Below, in pieces: positions 17,463-26,222 of a stretch of 64,000 nucleotides of DNA. Source of the stretch: Vibrio sp. HDW18. Lineage in GTDB: Bacteria > Pseudomonadota > Gammaproteobacteria > Enterobacterales > Vibrionaceae. The position numbers and the translations under genes were made by a program. Below the pieces are notes generated by a model. The model was not told where the DNA came from. It saw only the letters and a program-made list of their open reading frames with translations, and searched no databases. The stretch covers positions 186,001 through 250,000 of the forward strand of contig NZ_CP049914.1 in NCBI RefSeq assembly GCF_011306175.1. Reading direction: 5' to 3'. Numbering within the stretch: position 1 is the stretch's first letter; every line of letters begins with the position of its first letter.

Positions 17463-19505
17463 TTATTTACAGTGTAAATTGGCCAGCAAGAGTAGCAGAT
17501 CACCCCGCAGCGCTTGTTCTACCTGCCGCTTACCACTGAACTGAAATTGTTCAGCGCATTCAGCCCAGCTCTTACGCTGTAAAATTTTGCTGATCAATAA
17601 CTCAGAAATGGGCAGTTGCACCGCTGGGGCGCAACTCAATAGCCAACTGAATAGCCAAACTGCGACACTTTCGTAATTGGATCCACCATGCGCATAACGC
17701 TCAATCAACGCTAAATTAGGCTGGGGATAATGTGTCAACTGACCACTTGGTAATAGTTGCTGAACGATGGAGGGCTCTAGCGCGCGCAGTGTGTCACTGA
17801 GTTCAAAAATCCAATGGGCGCTGAACTGTTGTTGGGCTTGGGTAAGCCAAGTCAGGGATTCACCACGCACCATGAATAACGAATAACAGCCACTGGCTTG
17901 ATCACGCTGTGAGCCTAATTTAAGTGGCACGAATTGGTTGGCTAACCAAAATGGTAATAATTCATCGGTGACACCAAAACTGGTCGCGTAGTAATCCGCC
18001 TTGTGCTCTGCGATAAATTGACTTAACAGTTGCTGACCAATCCCCTGCCGTTGACCAGCGGGATGAACCGCAATACGTAAAATTCGCCAGCAAGATTGAC
18101 GAGCGGCCTCACGAATTCCGAGTTGATTCGCCAAGGTGACAGGCGCTAAATGCCCTTTCGGACGCCGCGTACCAAATTGGATCGCGTCAATTAATCGATC
18201 ATCTAACCGCCCTTCCTGCACCGCAAGTAAACAGCCAACACACTGCTGCTGTTGATAAACCGCGAACAGCGTCATCGCCTCATCATTGAGTAATGAGAAC
18301 AGATCATTCGGCGAGGTTTGATAATGCGCGTTGACCAGCAGTGAAAAAACTGACGCCAAACGTTGCGGCTGCTGCACGCATTCCGTGCGGGTTAAACGAG
18401 CAAAAGTTAACGCTGCACCAGCGTGATCACCTGTTAACTCTGGTAATTCGCTTTGCAACAAAAACGCTTGATTTTGCCACTGCTCCAGCGCATCGCCCAT
18501 CGCCCAGCGAATGGGCTGATCAAGCTGGAGCGTACGCATTTGTGGGCGTTGTTCGTGTAGCCATTTTTGAAATTTGAGCGAAAAACCACGCCCACACCCT
18601 TCATAACCATGAATGGTTGATGCAAATACCGTGCGGTGATATTGCTCAACCAAGCGTTGCAATAATGGCAATGGCAGCGCGGCTGCCTCATCAACCAAGA
18701 GTAGATCCCCCTTGGCTTGGGTGCGCAGCAGTTCATCGGGGGCAATAAAACGCAAGCTTGATTGTTGCCACTGCAAATAGCCACGTTTGCTCTCTGTCTG
18801 CGGCAAATGACGCTGCGCATGCAAAAATAGCGGTTCAACCGCGGCTAAAGCTGGAGCGGTAACCAAAATTTGTATCGGACGCGACTGCATCAATTGAGCT
18901 GCCGCCATCCCTAACGCACTGGTTTTGCCCCGTCCACGATCGGCGGTCAACAGCAAAGGCCGTTTACGGTGCCCTGTCACCACTTTGATAATTTGCTCAA
19001 TGGCTAACGTTTGCTGTGGATACCCACAGGTGGATACTTTGGGTGGCAGCTTAGGTAAAGCAGGAACGGTATCGGGAGTGATCACCAATAAGCGATGGCA
19101 CGCCTGCTCTAACCAAGCTCTCGCAGCACAATTGAGTGATGTAGCCTCGCCAATCATCACCAGTAAACCACCACCGACCAGCGTACCCAACGCCGCATTA
19201 AAGCTATTGGCATCCCAACCTTGCGATAAATCGACGATCAGCAGTTGGCACTCTTGCCCTAACCATTGCTGACCTTGCCGATAGTCGACCGCCATCACAC
19301 CCTCTAGCTCAGTATCGCCTAACATCAAAATGGATGCGCCTGCAAACTGACCGACCAATGACCCCAGCAAATGCTGTTGCCATTGGCGATCGCCACGTAG
19401 CCAACATCCAAAGCGAGTATGTCCTTGAGTGGCGAGTTGATGAAGTTGCAGTAAATAGGTAATTGGCTGAGTCATAACACGTGCGATCCCAAAATGATGC
19501 GCCAT
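17463..19505 (-). CDS. tmcA: tRNA(Met) cytidine acetyltransferase TmcA
   Basis: This 680-residue protein, close to E. coli TmcA (about 671), forms N4-acetylcytidine at the wobble base of elongator tRNA-Met. The order is an N-terminal DUF1726-like domain, an RNA-helicase-like ATPase with Walker A RGRGKTS and a DEAA box (LLVDEAAALPL), then a GNAT acetyltransferase domain (RILRIAVHPAGQRQGIGQQLL) and a C-terminal tRNA-binding tail. ATG 19505 has no clear SD. An internal ATG at 19475 gives a start closer to the family and is an alternative. It is a single gene transcribed away from potD. Confidence 0.92.
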   Translation of the reverse strand: MAHHFGIARVMTQPITYLLQLHQLATQGHTRFGCWLRGDRQWQQHLLGSLVGQFAGASILMLGDTELEGVMAVDYRQGQQWLGQECQLLIVDLSQGWDANSFNAALGTLVGGGLLVMIGEATSLNCAARAWLEQACHRLLVITPDTVPALPKLPPKVSTCGYPQQTLAIEQIIKVVTGHRKRPLLLTADRGRGKTSALGMAAAQLMQSRPIQILVTAPALAAVEPLFLHAQRHLPQTESKRGYLQWQQSSLRFIAPDELLRTQAKGDLLLVDEAAALPLPLLQRLVEQYHRTVFASTIHGYEGCGRGFSLKFQKWLHEQRPQMRTLQLDQPIRWAMGDALEQWQNQAFLLQSELPELTGDHAGAALTFARLTRTECVQQPQRLASVFSLLVNAHYQTSPNDLFSLLNDEAMTLFAVYQQQQCVGCLLAVQEGRLDDRLIDAIQFGTRRPKGHLAPVTLANQLGIREAARQSCWRILRIAVHPAGQRQGIGQQLLSQFIAEHKADYYATSFGVTDELLPFWLANQFVPLKLGSQRDQASGCYSLFMVRGESLTWLTQAQQQFSAHWIFELSDTLRALEPSIVQQLLPSGQLTHYPQPNLALIERYAHGGSNYESVAVWLFSWLLSCAPAVQLPISELLISKILQRKSWAECAEQFQFSGKRQVEQALRGDLLLLLANLHCK
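17465..17479. other. parS2: parS2 centromere-like site 2
   Basis: ATTTACAGTGTAAAT is a perfect match to NTTTACANTGTAAAN. It encodes the last residues (LHCK) and overlaps the first base of the TAA stop of tmcA on the minus strand. Confidence 0.88.
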
Positions 19506-19693
19506 GTTAGCACAAGCTCTGCCAAACCACGTAACCTCTAAAACACCCTTATTCAGCGAAGTAACTGATGTTGGCTAAAGGCAAAATATTTTTTCTTAAC
19601 GACAAATTATATTTGCTTTATCCAGGTAAAAAATTCACTAATTATGCACTCTAACCTCAGCATTCGGCTGAACTTAAAAGGAATTAAAATGCA
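19506..19693. promoter_or_regulatory. Divergent tmcA/potD-like promoter region with a two-codon leader ORF
   Basis: AT-rich DNA separates the divergent genes. AGGA (19679-19682) lies 6 bp before ATG 19689, which starts a minimal ORF (ATG CAA TGA). Its stop overlaps the real start at 19694 as ATGA. Confidence 0.4.
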
Positions 19694-20725
19694 ATGAAGA
19701 CTTTCATTAAAGGATGGATATTTTCTGCCGTAATGGCTTGTAGTCAGGCCTATGCACAGCCCGTGCTGAACATATATGCATGGGGTGGCTATTTACCAGA
19801 GCAGTCACTAAAAGCATTTCAGCAACAAGAAGGGGTGACTATTAACTATTCAACCTTTGAGAATAATGAGTCAATGTACACCAAACTCAAACTGCTCAAA
19901 GGCACGGGTTACGATGTGGTGTTTGCCTCTGCGTATTTTATCGAAAAAATGGCACGCGAAGGGCTACTGGCTAAAATCGATCATGCGCAAATCCCGCATA
20001 TGCAAGATACGTTACCAGCGTTACTGGGTCTGGCTCATGATCCACACAACACCTATTCATTGCCCTACATTTGGGGAATTACCGGCCTTTACTACAATTC
20101 GGCCATGCTGCCGAACGGCATTACTCGGTGGGCCGATTTGTGGGATAAGCAATATCAACAGCAAGTGATGCTGATCGATGATATGCGCGATGTGTTTGGG
20201 ATGGCGTTAAAGCTCAATGGCTTTAGTGTTAATAGCCGTAATGAAGCAGAGATCGAACAAGCCTATCAATCACTACTCGCGCTGAGAAATAACATACTGC
20301 TGTATAACTCAGATGCGCCACATGTGCCCTATGTCTCTGGTGAAGCAACGCTTGGTATGCAGTGGAACGGTAATGCTTACCAAGGCCAAGTAGAGATGCC
20401 GGAGCTCAAATTCGTGATGCCAGAAGAAGGTGCCGTGTTATGGATGGATAACTTCACCATTCCTGCCGGCAGCAAAAATATCCCATTGGCACACAAGTTT
20501 ATCAACTTCATGTATCAACCGGAAAACCAAGCGGAAATCGTAAAAAGCCTAGGCTACGCTTCAGCAACCAAGGCTGGCCGCGCGCTGTTACCACCAGAGT
20601 TGCGTGATAATCCAACCATCTTCCCGTCGGACGCTGAGATGCAAAAAGGCGAATTTACTAATGATGTCGGCCCAGAAACTCTAGCGATCTACGAAAAATA
20701 TTGGCAGCGGCTCAGAAATCAATAA
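19694..20725 (+). CDS. Orphan spermidine/putrescine-type periplasmic binding protein
   Basis: This 343-residue PotD/PotF-like protein opens with a signal peptide (MKTFIKGWIFSAVMACSQAYA) followed by LNIYAWGGYLPEQSL, the hallmark N-terminal strand of polyamine-binding proteins. WGITGLYYN and LWMDNFTIPAGSKN lie in the two lobes. No permease or ATPase genes are adjacent, so it either serves a transporter encoded elsewhere or acts as a polyamine sensor subunit. V. cholerae has a related sensor, NspS, which feeds c-di-GMP signalling. The ligand cannot be settled from sequence. A two-codon leader ORF overlaps its start. Confidence 0.8.
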   Translation: MKTFIKGWIFSAVMACSQAYAQPVLNIYAWGGYLPEQSLKAFQQQEGVTINYSTFENNESMYTKLKLLKGTGYDVVFASAYFIEKMAREGLLAKIDHAQIPHMQDTLPALLGLAHDPHNTYSLPYIWGITGLYYNSAMLPNGITRWADLWDKQYQQQVMLIDDMRDVFGMALKLNGFSVNSRNEAEIEQAYQSLLALRNNILLYNSDAPHVPYVSGEATLGMQWNGNAYQGQVEMPELKFVMPEEGAVLWMDNFTIPAGSKNIPLAHKFINFMYQPENQAEIVKSLGYASATKAGRALLPPELRDNPTIFPSDAEMQKGEFTNDVGPETLAIYEKYWQRLRNQ

Positions 20726-20757
20726 AACCGCGTTAATCAATCCAAGCGCTAATACGC

Positions 20758-20784
20758 ATCAAGCCCGCATTACGCGGGCTTGAT
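20758..20784. terminator. Palindrome between convergent potD-like gene and parB2
   Basis: ATCAAGCCCGC (20758-20768) and GCGGGCTTGAT (20774-20784) form an 11-bp stem with a five-base loop between convergent stops. No U-tract follows on either strand (the A-run lies at 20788-20795), so termination is only probable. Confidence 0.5.
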
Positions 20785-20798
20785 GGTAAAAAAAACGA

Positions 20799-21770
20799 TT
20801 AATTCAGTTTGTGCTGCACAAAATCAAGGAGCTCTTGCATCAGTTGATCATCAATTTTTTTCAAATTCAGCACTAAATTACTGCCTTTACGCGCATAGCT
20901 TGCACGGCCTTTAATCAACTCGACTTTAGGTGCTTCATTACGTTTCGGTGGTAACACATCTTGAATCCAACTCTCGATGGTTTCCGTCACCTCTTTGGTA
21001 ATACGTGCCACCCCTTGCGCTTGTGAACGCTGCCAAACAAAACCATTTTCTTGATGGCATTTCGCCAGCAATTGTTGACGCTGGTTCTGATCCAACTCAT
21101 TAAATTGCTTGTGCAATTTCACAATAGTAGGACGACCTAACTCCACGACGCTCGGATAAGCTTGCAAAAGCTCCAGCGGTAATACTGCCGCTTTGAGTGC
21201 GCCACTGACTAACGCTTCGCTGCACTGAAAAATTTTGGCTAACGCTTTTTGATCTTCCGCTTCACCACTATCGAGTTTGGCCTGCATCTCTTTGCCTTTC
21301 TCGTAAAGTGACAAAGGCTTATGGGCATTGGCAACGTCCGATAAAAATTTGGCATGTTCGGTATTAATATTGTCGGCCACATAAATCAAAAACTCTTTGC
21401 CGGCCAAAATACAAGACATACGGCGACGGCTACCATCAAGCACTTCAATTTTGCCTTGCGCTGTTTTACGGCCTACCGCTGGATACTGCTGGCCTCGCTC
21501 ACGCAAGGTGGTTAATACATCAGAAAGCGCATGTTCGGTCAAAAAAGCTTGTTCACGGGCATTTTGCGCAAATACCACGGTCTGATCCGCCACTTGATCG
21601 GCGGCAATCCGCATTAATTCAAATGTGACCACCTCTTCTCCAGCCACCGCCAGCTCAATCAACTGAGCTTGTGCTTTAGCGGCCGATTGCGCTTCAGCCG
21701 GCGTAGTCGCTCGGCGTTTATCCGCTTTCCCAAACAGTTTTGCGTTCAGTTCAGAAGTTTTAATTGCCAT
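20799..21770 (-). CDS. parB2: Chromosome II partition protein ParB2
   Basis: This 323-residue ParB-family CTPase/DNA-binding protein should bind the parS2 palindromes found at four places in this window. The N-terminal ParB/Srx region includes GRKTAQGKIEVLDGSRRRMSC, close to the GxRR-type CTP-binding motif. The helix-turn-helix is near QKALAKIFQCSEALVSGALK. A C-terminal dimerisation region follows (RASYARKGSNLVLNLKKI). It lies 7 bp after parA2 in one operon. It belongs to the plasmid-like ParB class of vibrio chromosome II rather than the chromosome I type. Confidence 0.93.
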   Translation of the reverse strand: MAIKTSELNAKLFGKADKRRATTPAEAQSAAKAQAQLIELAVAGEEVVTFELMRIAADQVADQTVVFAQNAREQAFLTEHALSDVLTTLRERGQQYPAVGRKTAQGKIEVLDGSRRRMSCILAGKEFLIYVADNINTEHAKFLSDVANAHKPLSLYEKGKEMQAKLDSGEAEDQKALAKIFQCSEALVSGALKAAVLPLELLQAYPSVVELGRPTIVKLHKQFNELDQNQRQQLLAKCHQENGFVWQRSQAQGVARITKEVTETIESWIQDVLPPKRNEAPKVELIKGRASYARKGSNLVLNLKKIDDQLMQELLDFVQHKLN

Positions 21771-21777
21771 TCGTTAG

Positions 21778-22995
21778 TTACCCCTGATTAAGTGAAGTCC
21801 AATGGGAATGAAGTACTCGCTCTAGCTCTAAAGCGCTTTTTTGCACCGCATCCTGCGCGGTGGCTAAGGTCTTTTTACCGCCTTCAAAATCATTCACCGT
21901 CAAATCAAACACCGTGCTGTAGGTATCGGCACAAGTCTCAAATGCCCGGCTGCGTGGAATGGTCGCCATCATCACCTGATCACCCAACAAATAGTTCATT
22001 TCGGTCAGGACCGAGACCTGCTTTTTGTTGTCATCTTCGAACATGGTCGGCATTAAACGGACAAACTCCAGCCCCTTCCAATCTTCAGGAAACATTTCAT
22101 ACACGGTCGGTAAATGCTGGAAGAAATTGACGGTCGATGCCCAATCGAGTCGTTTCGCAGCGCACGGGATCAATAGCGCATTAGAAGCGTACATCGCGTT
22201 CCACACCAAAGGATCAACGTGCGGACCGGTATCGATCATAATGATGTCAAAATCATCCGCGATCTTATCGATCAGCTTCTCTTTCAATAGACGCACAATG
22301 TCTAACGATTGATTTTGTGATAGGTATTGCCACGCTTCTGCGTTAAACATTGCATCTTCAGGAAACGCAGAAATGGTTTTCAAATTGGGATATTGAGTTG
22401 GCAACATAACATTTTTGCGTAGGAATTCGGCATCCACTTGCACACCCTCTGGCACGTTATCCAGCATAATGTCCACCGCAGAATAGATATTGGTATGCTC
22501 AGCCAAACTGATTTGTGGATTAAGAAATAGGCGCAATGAGCCTTGCGGATCCAAGTCAATCAGGCAAATTCGGTAGCGTTTATCCAAGTTCAGCGCTAAA
22601 CAGGCCGCTAAATGTACCGCGGTCATTGACTTACCTGTACCACCTTTTTGGTTCTGTACATTAATCACCCACGGCTTGCTGTCATGGTTAATTTTGCGCT
22701 GATGAAATTTCGCCACTCCTGCTGCATCCATTAGCATATGCGCTTCAGAGAGAGTGATAGAGTAGTGGTTGGCATTATTTTTAGTAAATTGATGCCCCGC
22801 CTGTTCCACCTTCACGATCGCTTCATCAAGCTTACGTCGAGTTAAGCCAGAACGTGTCTCCATCAGCGCTTTCGACATCGGTGGAAAATGCTCATCGCGG
22901 CGTTCCTCTAATACAATCTCAATCCGATCCGCTTGCACTTGCTGGGTCAGTTGTGCCAGTTGGTAGAGATTGTCTATCGTCTGTTCTCTTTTCAT
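21778..22995 (-). CDS. parA2: Chromosome II partition ATPase ParA2
   Basis: This 405-residue ATPase has an N-terminal helix-turn-helix-like extension of about 100 residues (TRSGLTRRKLDEAIVKVE), typical of P1-type ParA proteins that repress their own promoter. The deviant Walker A is KGGTGKS, followed by LIDLDPQGSLR and DIIMIDTGPH. The start is ATG 22995; a longer frame uses a TTG at 23001, two codons earlier. With ParB2 and parS2 it positions the chromosome II origin. The promoter lies within the inc/origin region, so replication and partition genes are divergent. Confidence 0.93.
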   Translation of the reverse strand: MKREQTIDNLYQLAQLTQQVQADRIEIVLEERRDEHFPPMSKALMETRSGLTRRKLDEAIVKVEQAGHQFTKNNANHYSITLSEAHMLMDAAGVAKFHQRKINHDSKPWVINVQNQKGGTGKSMTAVHLAACLALNLDKRYRICLIDLDPQGSLRLFLNPQISLAEHTNIYSAVDIMLDNVPEGVQVDAEFLRKNVMLPTQYPNLKTISAFPEDAMFNAEAWQYLSQNQSLDIVRLLKEKLIDKIADDFDIIMIDTGPHVDPLVWNAMYASNALLIPCAAKRLDWASTVNFFQHLPTVYEMFPEDWKGLEFVRLMPTMFEDDNKKQVSVLTEMNYLLGDQVMMATIPRSRAFETCADTYSTVFDLTVNDFEGGKKTLATAQDAVQKSALELERVLHSHWTSLNQG

Positions 22996-23243
22996 TGCCA
23001 ATTTCCGTTTTTAGGGCTTAAAACCAATTGTACAGCACTAATAAACAAATACAATAAAAAGGTGAACATGAGATAATTAATCAAAATACTGCAAATATTA
23101 CGATTAACAGAAAATTGATCACTAAGTGGCGATAGCCAACCCACTTGAGCCGGAAGGGGATAAACCTTGAGCAAAATGAATCTTTTTCTAGACTGTGGAT
23201 TGCTCTAACAAAACCAAACATTAAAAATATTACAACGTCACTT

Positions 23244-23258
23244 ATTTACAATGTAAAA
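23244..23258. other. parS2: parS2 centromere-like site 3
   Basis: ATTTACAATGTAAAA matches NTTTACANTGTAAAN exactly. It lies in non-coding DNA upstream of parA2, where ParB2 binding could also affect the parAB2 promoter. Confidence 0.87.
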
Positions 23259-23317
23259 CCAATTATCAAGCTTAACAGCGTCATCATACTACGGAACGAT
23301 TAAATAACGCCGCTAAC

Positions 23318-23329
23318 TTACGGTAAGTG
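23318..23329. promoter_or_regulatory. Candidate RctB 39-mer core A
   Basis: TTACGGTAAGTG is identical to the 12 bases found at 24218-24229 just upstream of rctB. A shorter match TTACGGTA lies at 23591-23598. The repetition and location fit inhibitory RctB sites. Confidence 0.6.
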
Positions 23330-23590
23330 CTGTTTTAACTTCCCTTGGCATCAGATCAGCACTGAATAGCATAAAAATGCCCCTCGGCCGTTTCTGGTAT
23401 CGATTACCGAAACGATGATCAAGAGCAGTCTCATGATCATGCTTCCAAGGCTAATTGAATAGATAGGAAACATGATCAAGAGGCTCATGGCGCTCAAATT
23501 GAATTGAAAAAGATCATCAATACAAGATCCTTTCATGGATCAATGATCAAGAGAGAGAGACCATCGGAAGCATGTAAAACTAAAATTAGT

Positions 23591-23598
23591 TTACGGTA
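23591..23598. promoter_or_regulatory. Candidate RctB 39-mer core B
   Basis: TTACGGTA lies within AAATTAGTTTACGGTAGATG. Its reverse complement reads TACCGTAAACTAATTT, which resembles the 39-mer known from V. cholerae oriCII as I remember it. Confidence 0.6.
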
Positions 23599-23887
23599 GA
23601 TGTCAGATAGAATAAGGCTTTGACCGGTGATAATGGAAAATTTACGGATTTAACTGACCAACTACATCAAACGGATACTCAAACCAACAGCCATGATCAT
23701 GCTTTCAAGTACTGCTCTCGCCACAGCGACATCGCGAACCAGCCAGCTTACTGGTCAATCGAATGTTTAATTTCACCAATTGGGTCAAATTGGGTAAAAT
23801 ATTCAGCCACCTTGATCATCTTTCCGTGGCTAAAAACGCCGAATTTTAAGCAGAAGGTCAATCCACCACCAAGCATTCGATCCACAC

Positions 23888-23896
23888 TGTGGATAA
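23888..23896 (-). other. DnaA box at oriCII
   Basis: TGTGGATAA is the reverse complement of the perfect DnaA box TTATCCACA. It sits 15 bp before the first of six regularly spaced iterons, the arrangement known for vibrio oriCII. Confidence 0.85.
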
Positions 23897-23910
23897 ACTG
23901 TGTAGCGGCC

Positions 23911-24036
23911 TTGATCATGCTTGGCAGACTGCATTGATCATTGATACGACATCACGTTGATCATGCTTTAAGAGTTAAATGATCATGCTTTCGATCTTAC
24001 ATTGATCATCCTTTCATAACTCTGATGATCATGCTT
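23911..24036 (+). repeat. oriCII: oriCII iteron array: six RctB 12-mers
   Basis: Six 12-mers of form (A/T)TGATCATnCTT, some imperfect, begin at 23911, 23934, 23957, 23979, 24002 and 24025. The spacings are 23, 23, 22, 23 and 23 bp, about two helical turns, so RctB would bind one face of the DNA. Each contains a GATC Dam site, and RctB is known to bind the methylated form. This is the core replication origin of chromosome II. Confidence 0.93.
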
Positions 24037-24039
24037 CTT

Positions 24040-24200
24040 GGTGTGAAAAAATAACTTATTTAAATAACAATGAGTTGCGCGGTAAATAGCAGCTAGATCA
24101 TTAGATCACTCTAATCATAATTAATCATTTAAATCAAAAAGATCAGTTATTTAAAAACAATAAATTTTTCTTTATTTATGATCTTTTTTTCTTTATCCTC
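24040..24200. other. oriCII: AT-rich DNA-unwinding region of oriCII
   Basis: This stretch is strongly AT-rich, with runs such as TTATTTAAATAAC and AATTAATCATTTAAAT plus several GATC sites. It sits between the iteron array and rctB. Position and composition fit the duplex-unwinding element opened by RctB and DnaA. No gene is present. Confidence 0.78.
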
Positions 24201-24207
24201 TTGGAAC

Positions 24208-24229
24208 TATAGTGATATTACGGTAAGTG
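24208..24229 (+). promoter_or_regulatory. rctB promoter -10 and autorepressor site
   Basis: TATAGT (24208-24213) is a good -10 element. TTACGGTAAGTG (24218-24229), the same 12 bases as at 23318, lies just downstream of it, as expected for the truncated 39-mer (29-mer) through which RctB represses its own promoter. Confidence 0.6.
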
Positions 24230-24245
24230 TGATACGGATCTAACC

Positions 24246-26222
24246 ATGAGCTCAGAACAAAAACGCTTGATCAAATTGCCAAGAACTCACAAAGATGGCC
24301 ATCTTTTTGAGGTTTCTGAAGCCGCGATTGACTGGATCGAACAGTATCAACATTTTAAAGGTGTCACCAAAAGTATCGTTGAATTATTAAACCTGATTTC
24401 ACTGCGTGGCTTACGTAGCAAAGATGGTTTAGTGTCAACCACCGAATTGATTGATGCAACCGATGGACAATTAACCCGCGCTGCCATTCAGCAACGTTTA
24501 AGAGCCGCTGTCGCGATTGGGTTGTTTAAACAGATCCCAGTCCGTTTTGAAGAGGGATTAGCAGGCAAAACCATGCTGCATCGCTTTATCAATCCTAATC
24601 AATTGATCTCGGTATTAGGCTCGACCAGTTTAGTCACGGAAACGGTTAAGCAAAACGAAAAACAAAAACGCTCCAAGGCGTTAGCGCAAACTCAAGTTAA
24701 CCAACGCTTACTGCACGAACATGGGCTTAATACGCCACCAGCCATGAAAGATGAAGCGGATCAATTTGTCGTATCACCGACCAACTGGGCCGGGATCATT
24801 GATCAAGCATTAGCGCCACCGCGTACTCGTAAAAGTTACCAAAAATCGATGGTTTCCATTTCAGGCACCCGTGCGGTGATTGAAACCCGATCGTCAAAAA
24901 ACATCATGACCGTCGACGATATGATGACCTTGTTTGCTCTGTTTACTTTAACGGTGCAATATCATGATCATCACCAAGATGATTACCATTTCAGTGCTAA
25001 ACAAGCGCCGAATAAAACCCCGCTTTATATCACTGATATTCTCGCTTTGCGCGGCAAAAAAGACAGCGGCCCTGCGCGTGACTCGATCCGCGATAGCATT
25101 GATCGGATCGAATTTACCGATTTTCAATTACATGAACTGACTGGTCGTTGGCTCAGTGAAAACATGCCTGAAGGGTTCAAAAGTGATCGTTTTCGCTTTC
25201 TCGCGCGCACCATTACCGCTTCTGAAGAAGCGCCCGTTGAAGGTAGTGATGGTGAGATCCGGATCAAACCCAATCTCTATATCTTGGTTTGGGAGCCATC
25301 ATTTTTTGAAGAGTTACTGACTCGGGATTACTTTTTCCTGTTTCCACCGGAAATCTTGAAACAACACACGCTCGTGTTCCAACTTTATTCGTATTTTCGT
25401 AGCCGTATGTCACGTCGTCACTCGGATGTCATGATGCTCAGCGAATTAAACCAAAAATTGGCCAGAAATATTGAGTGGCGTCGTTTCTCGATGGATCTGA
25501 TCCGCGAATTGCGCCGTCTTTCCGAAGGGAAGGGGAGTGAGGATCTGTTTGTGGTCAACTTATGGGGTTATCACTTAACCGTCACAAGTGTCGCAGAGAA
25601 AGGCAAACTGATCGATTATCAGGTGGATATTAAGTGTGATGTGGAAGAGGTGCTGCGCTATTCACGAGCCAAAACTACCAATGCAGGCAAACGTAATATG
25701 GCGCCCACGTTACCGAACCCACTGCGTAATGAGCTGGTTTCCAAACAAAAATTGGCTGAACTGTCGAGTATTATTGATGGTGAGTTTGAGCCAATCCAGC
25801 GCAAAGCCCCCTCACCAAGAGGTCGCTTGGGGCGGCGGGTCAAACTGCGTAAACATTTGGTGGAAATCAATGCTGATGAGATTACCATTACCCTATCGCG
25901 CTATACCTCACCAGAAGCGCTAGAACGCAGTATAACCGCTTTAGCCGCGATGACTGGACATGCCCCTTCATCAATCAAAGAAGAGTGCGTAGAGCTGATT
26001 GACAAGCTCGATTGGCTACGAGTTGAAAACGAGGTGATCCAATATACGACCTTGAGCAAATTACTCGAGTTATATAATAGCCAAAATGAGCATAAACACC
26101 TGTCGATTGAAAAACTGATTGCCGGATTAGCAGTACGGCGTAAAGTATGTAAAGCCGTACAAGAAGGGCATCTCGATCCGACACTTTTCCGTGCTTTGGA
26201 TGAGATGGCGGCGGAAGTTTGA
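24246..26222 (+). CDS. rctB: Chromosome II replication initiator RctB
   Basis: At 658 residues it matches the length of V. cholerae RctB. It binds the 12-mers of oriCII to start replication and the 39-mer sites to limit it. It also responds to the crtS site on chromosome I (family knowledge; crtS is not in this window). Winged-helix-like segments are visible near residues 50-110 (LISLRGLRSKDGLVSTTELI) and in the middle, with basic stretches suited to DNA binding (RGRLGRRVKLRKH). The family has no homologues outside vibrios and their relatives. The gene directly follows the AT-rich origin element and ends in a hairpin terminator at 26373. Confidence 0.95.
   Translation: MSSEQKRLIKLPRTHKDGHLFEVSEAAIDWIEQYQHFKGVTKSIVELLNLISLRGLRSKDGLVSTTELIDATDGQLTRAAIQQRLRAAVAIGLFKQIPVRFEEGLAGKTMLHRFINPNQLISVLGSTSLVTETVKQNEKQKRSKALAQTQVNQRLLHEHGLNTPPAMKDEADQFVVSPTNWAGIIDQALAPPRTRKSYQKSMVSISGTRAVIETRSSKNIMTVDDMMTLFALFTLTVQYHDHHQDDYHFSAKQAPNKTPLYITDILALRGKKDSGPARDSIRDSIDRIEFTDFQLHELTGRWLSENMPEGFKSDRFRFLARTITASEEAPVEGSDGEIRIKPNLYILVWEPSFFEELLTRDYFFLFPPEILKQHTLVFQLYSYFRSRMSRRHSDVMMLSELNQKLARNIEWRRFSMDLIRELRRLSEGKGSEDLFVVNLWGYHLTVTSVAEKGKLIDYQVDIKCDVEEVLRYSRAKTTNAGKRNMAPTLPNPLRNELVSKQKLAELSSIIDGEFEPIQRKAPSPRGRLGRRVKLRKHLVEINADEITITLSRYTSPEALERSITALAAMTGHAPSSIKEECVELIDKLDWLRVENEVIQYTTLSKLLELYNSQNEHKHLSIEKLIAGLAVRRKVCKAVQEGHLDPTLFRALDEMAAEV

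Larger units (their letters stand above)
23002..23600. other. rctA: Origin-proximal inc (rctA) region: dispersed 12-mers and 39-mer-type sites
   Basis: This non-coding region lies between parA2 and the core origin. It contains dispersed RctB 12-mer-like motifs starting with ATGATCA at 23415, 23433, 23472 and 23543, with another at 23693. It also has two TTACGGTA cores at 23318 and 23591, resembling the 39-mer sites known to bind RctB and limit initiation. GATC (Dam) sites are dense. Short ORFs here (e.g. 23620-23937) are not credible genes. Confidence 0.75.

Noticed and set aside
23571..23580. ATGTAAAA stretch as a fifth parS2 site
   Set aside because: The left half (GCATGTAAAAC) lacks the TTTACA arm, so it does not match the palindrome.
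23620..23937. 105-residue ORF in the origin region
   Set aside because: It lies in the DNA-site-rich inc region and overlaps the DnaA box and first iteron. No SD or family resemblance.
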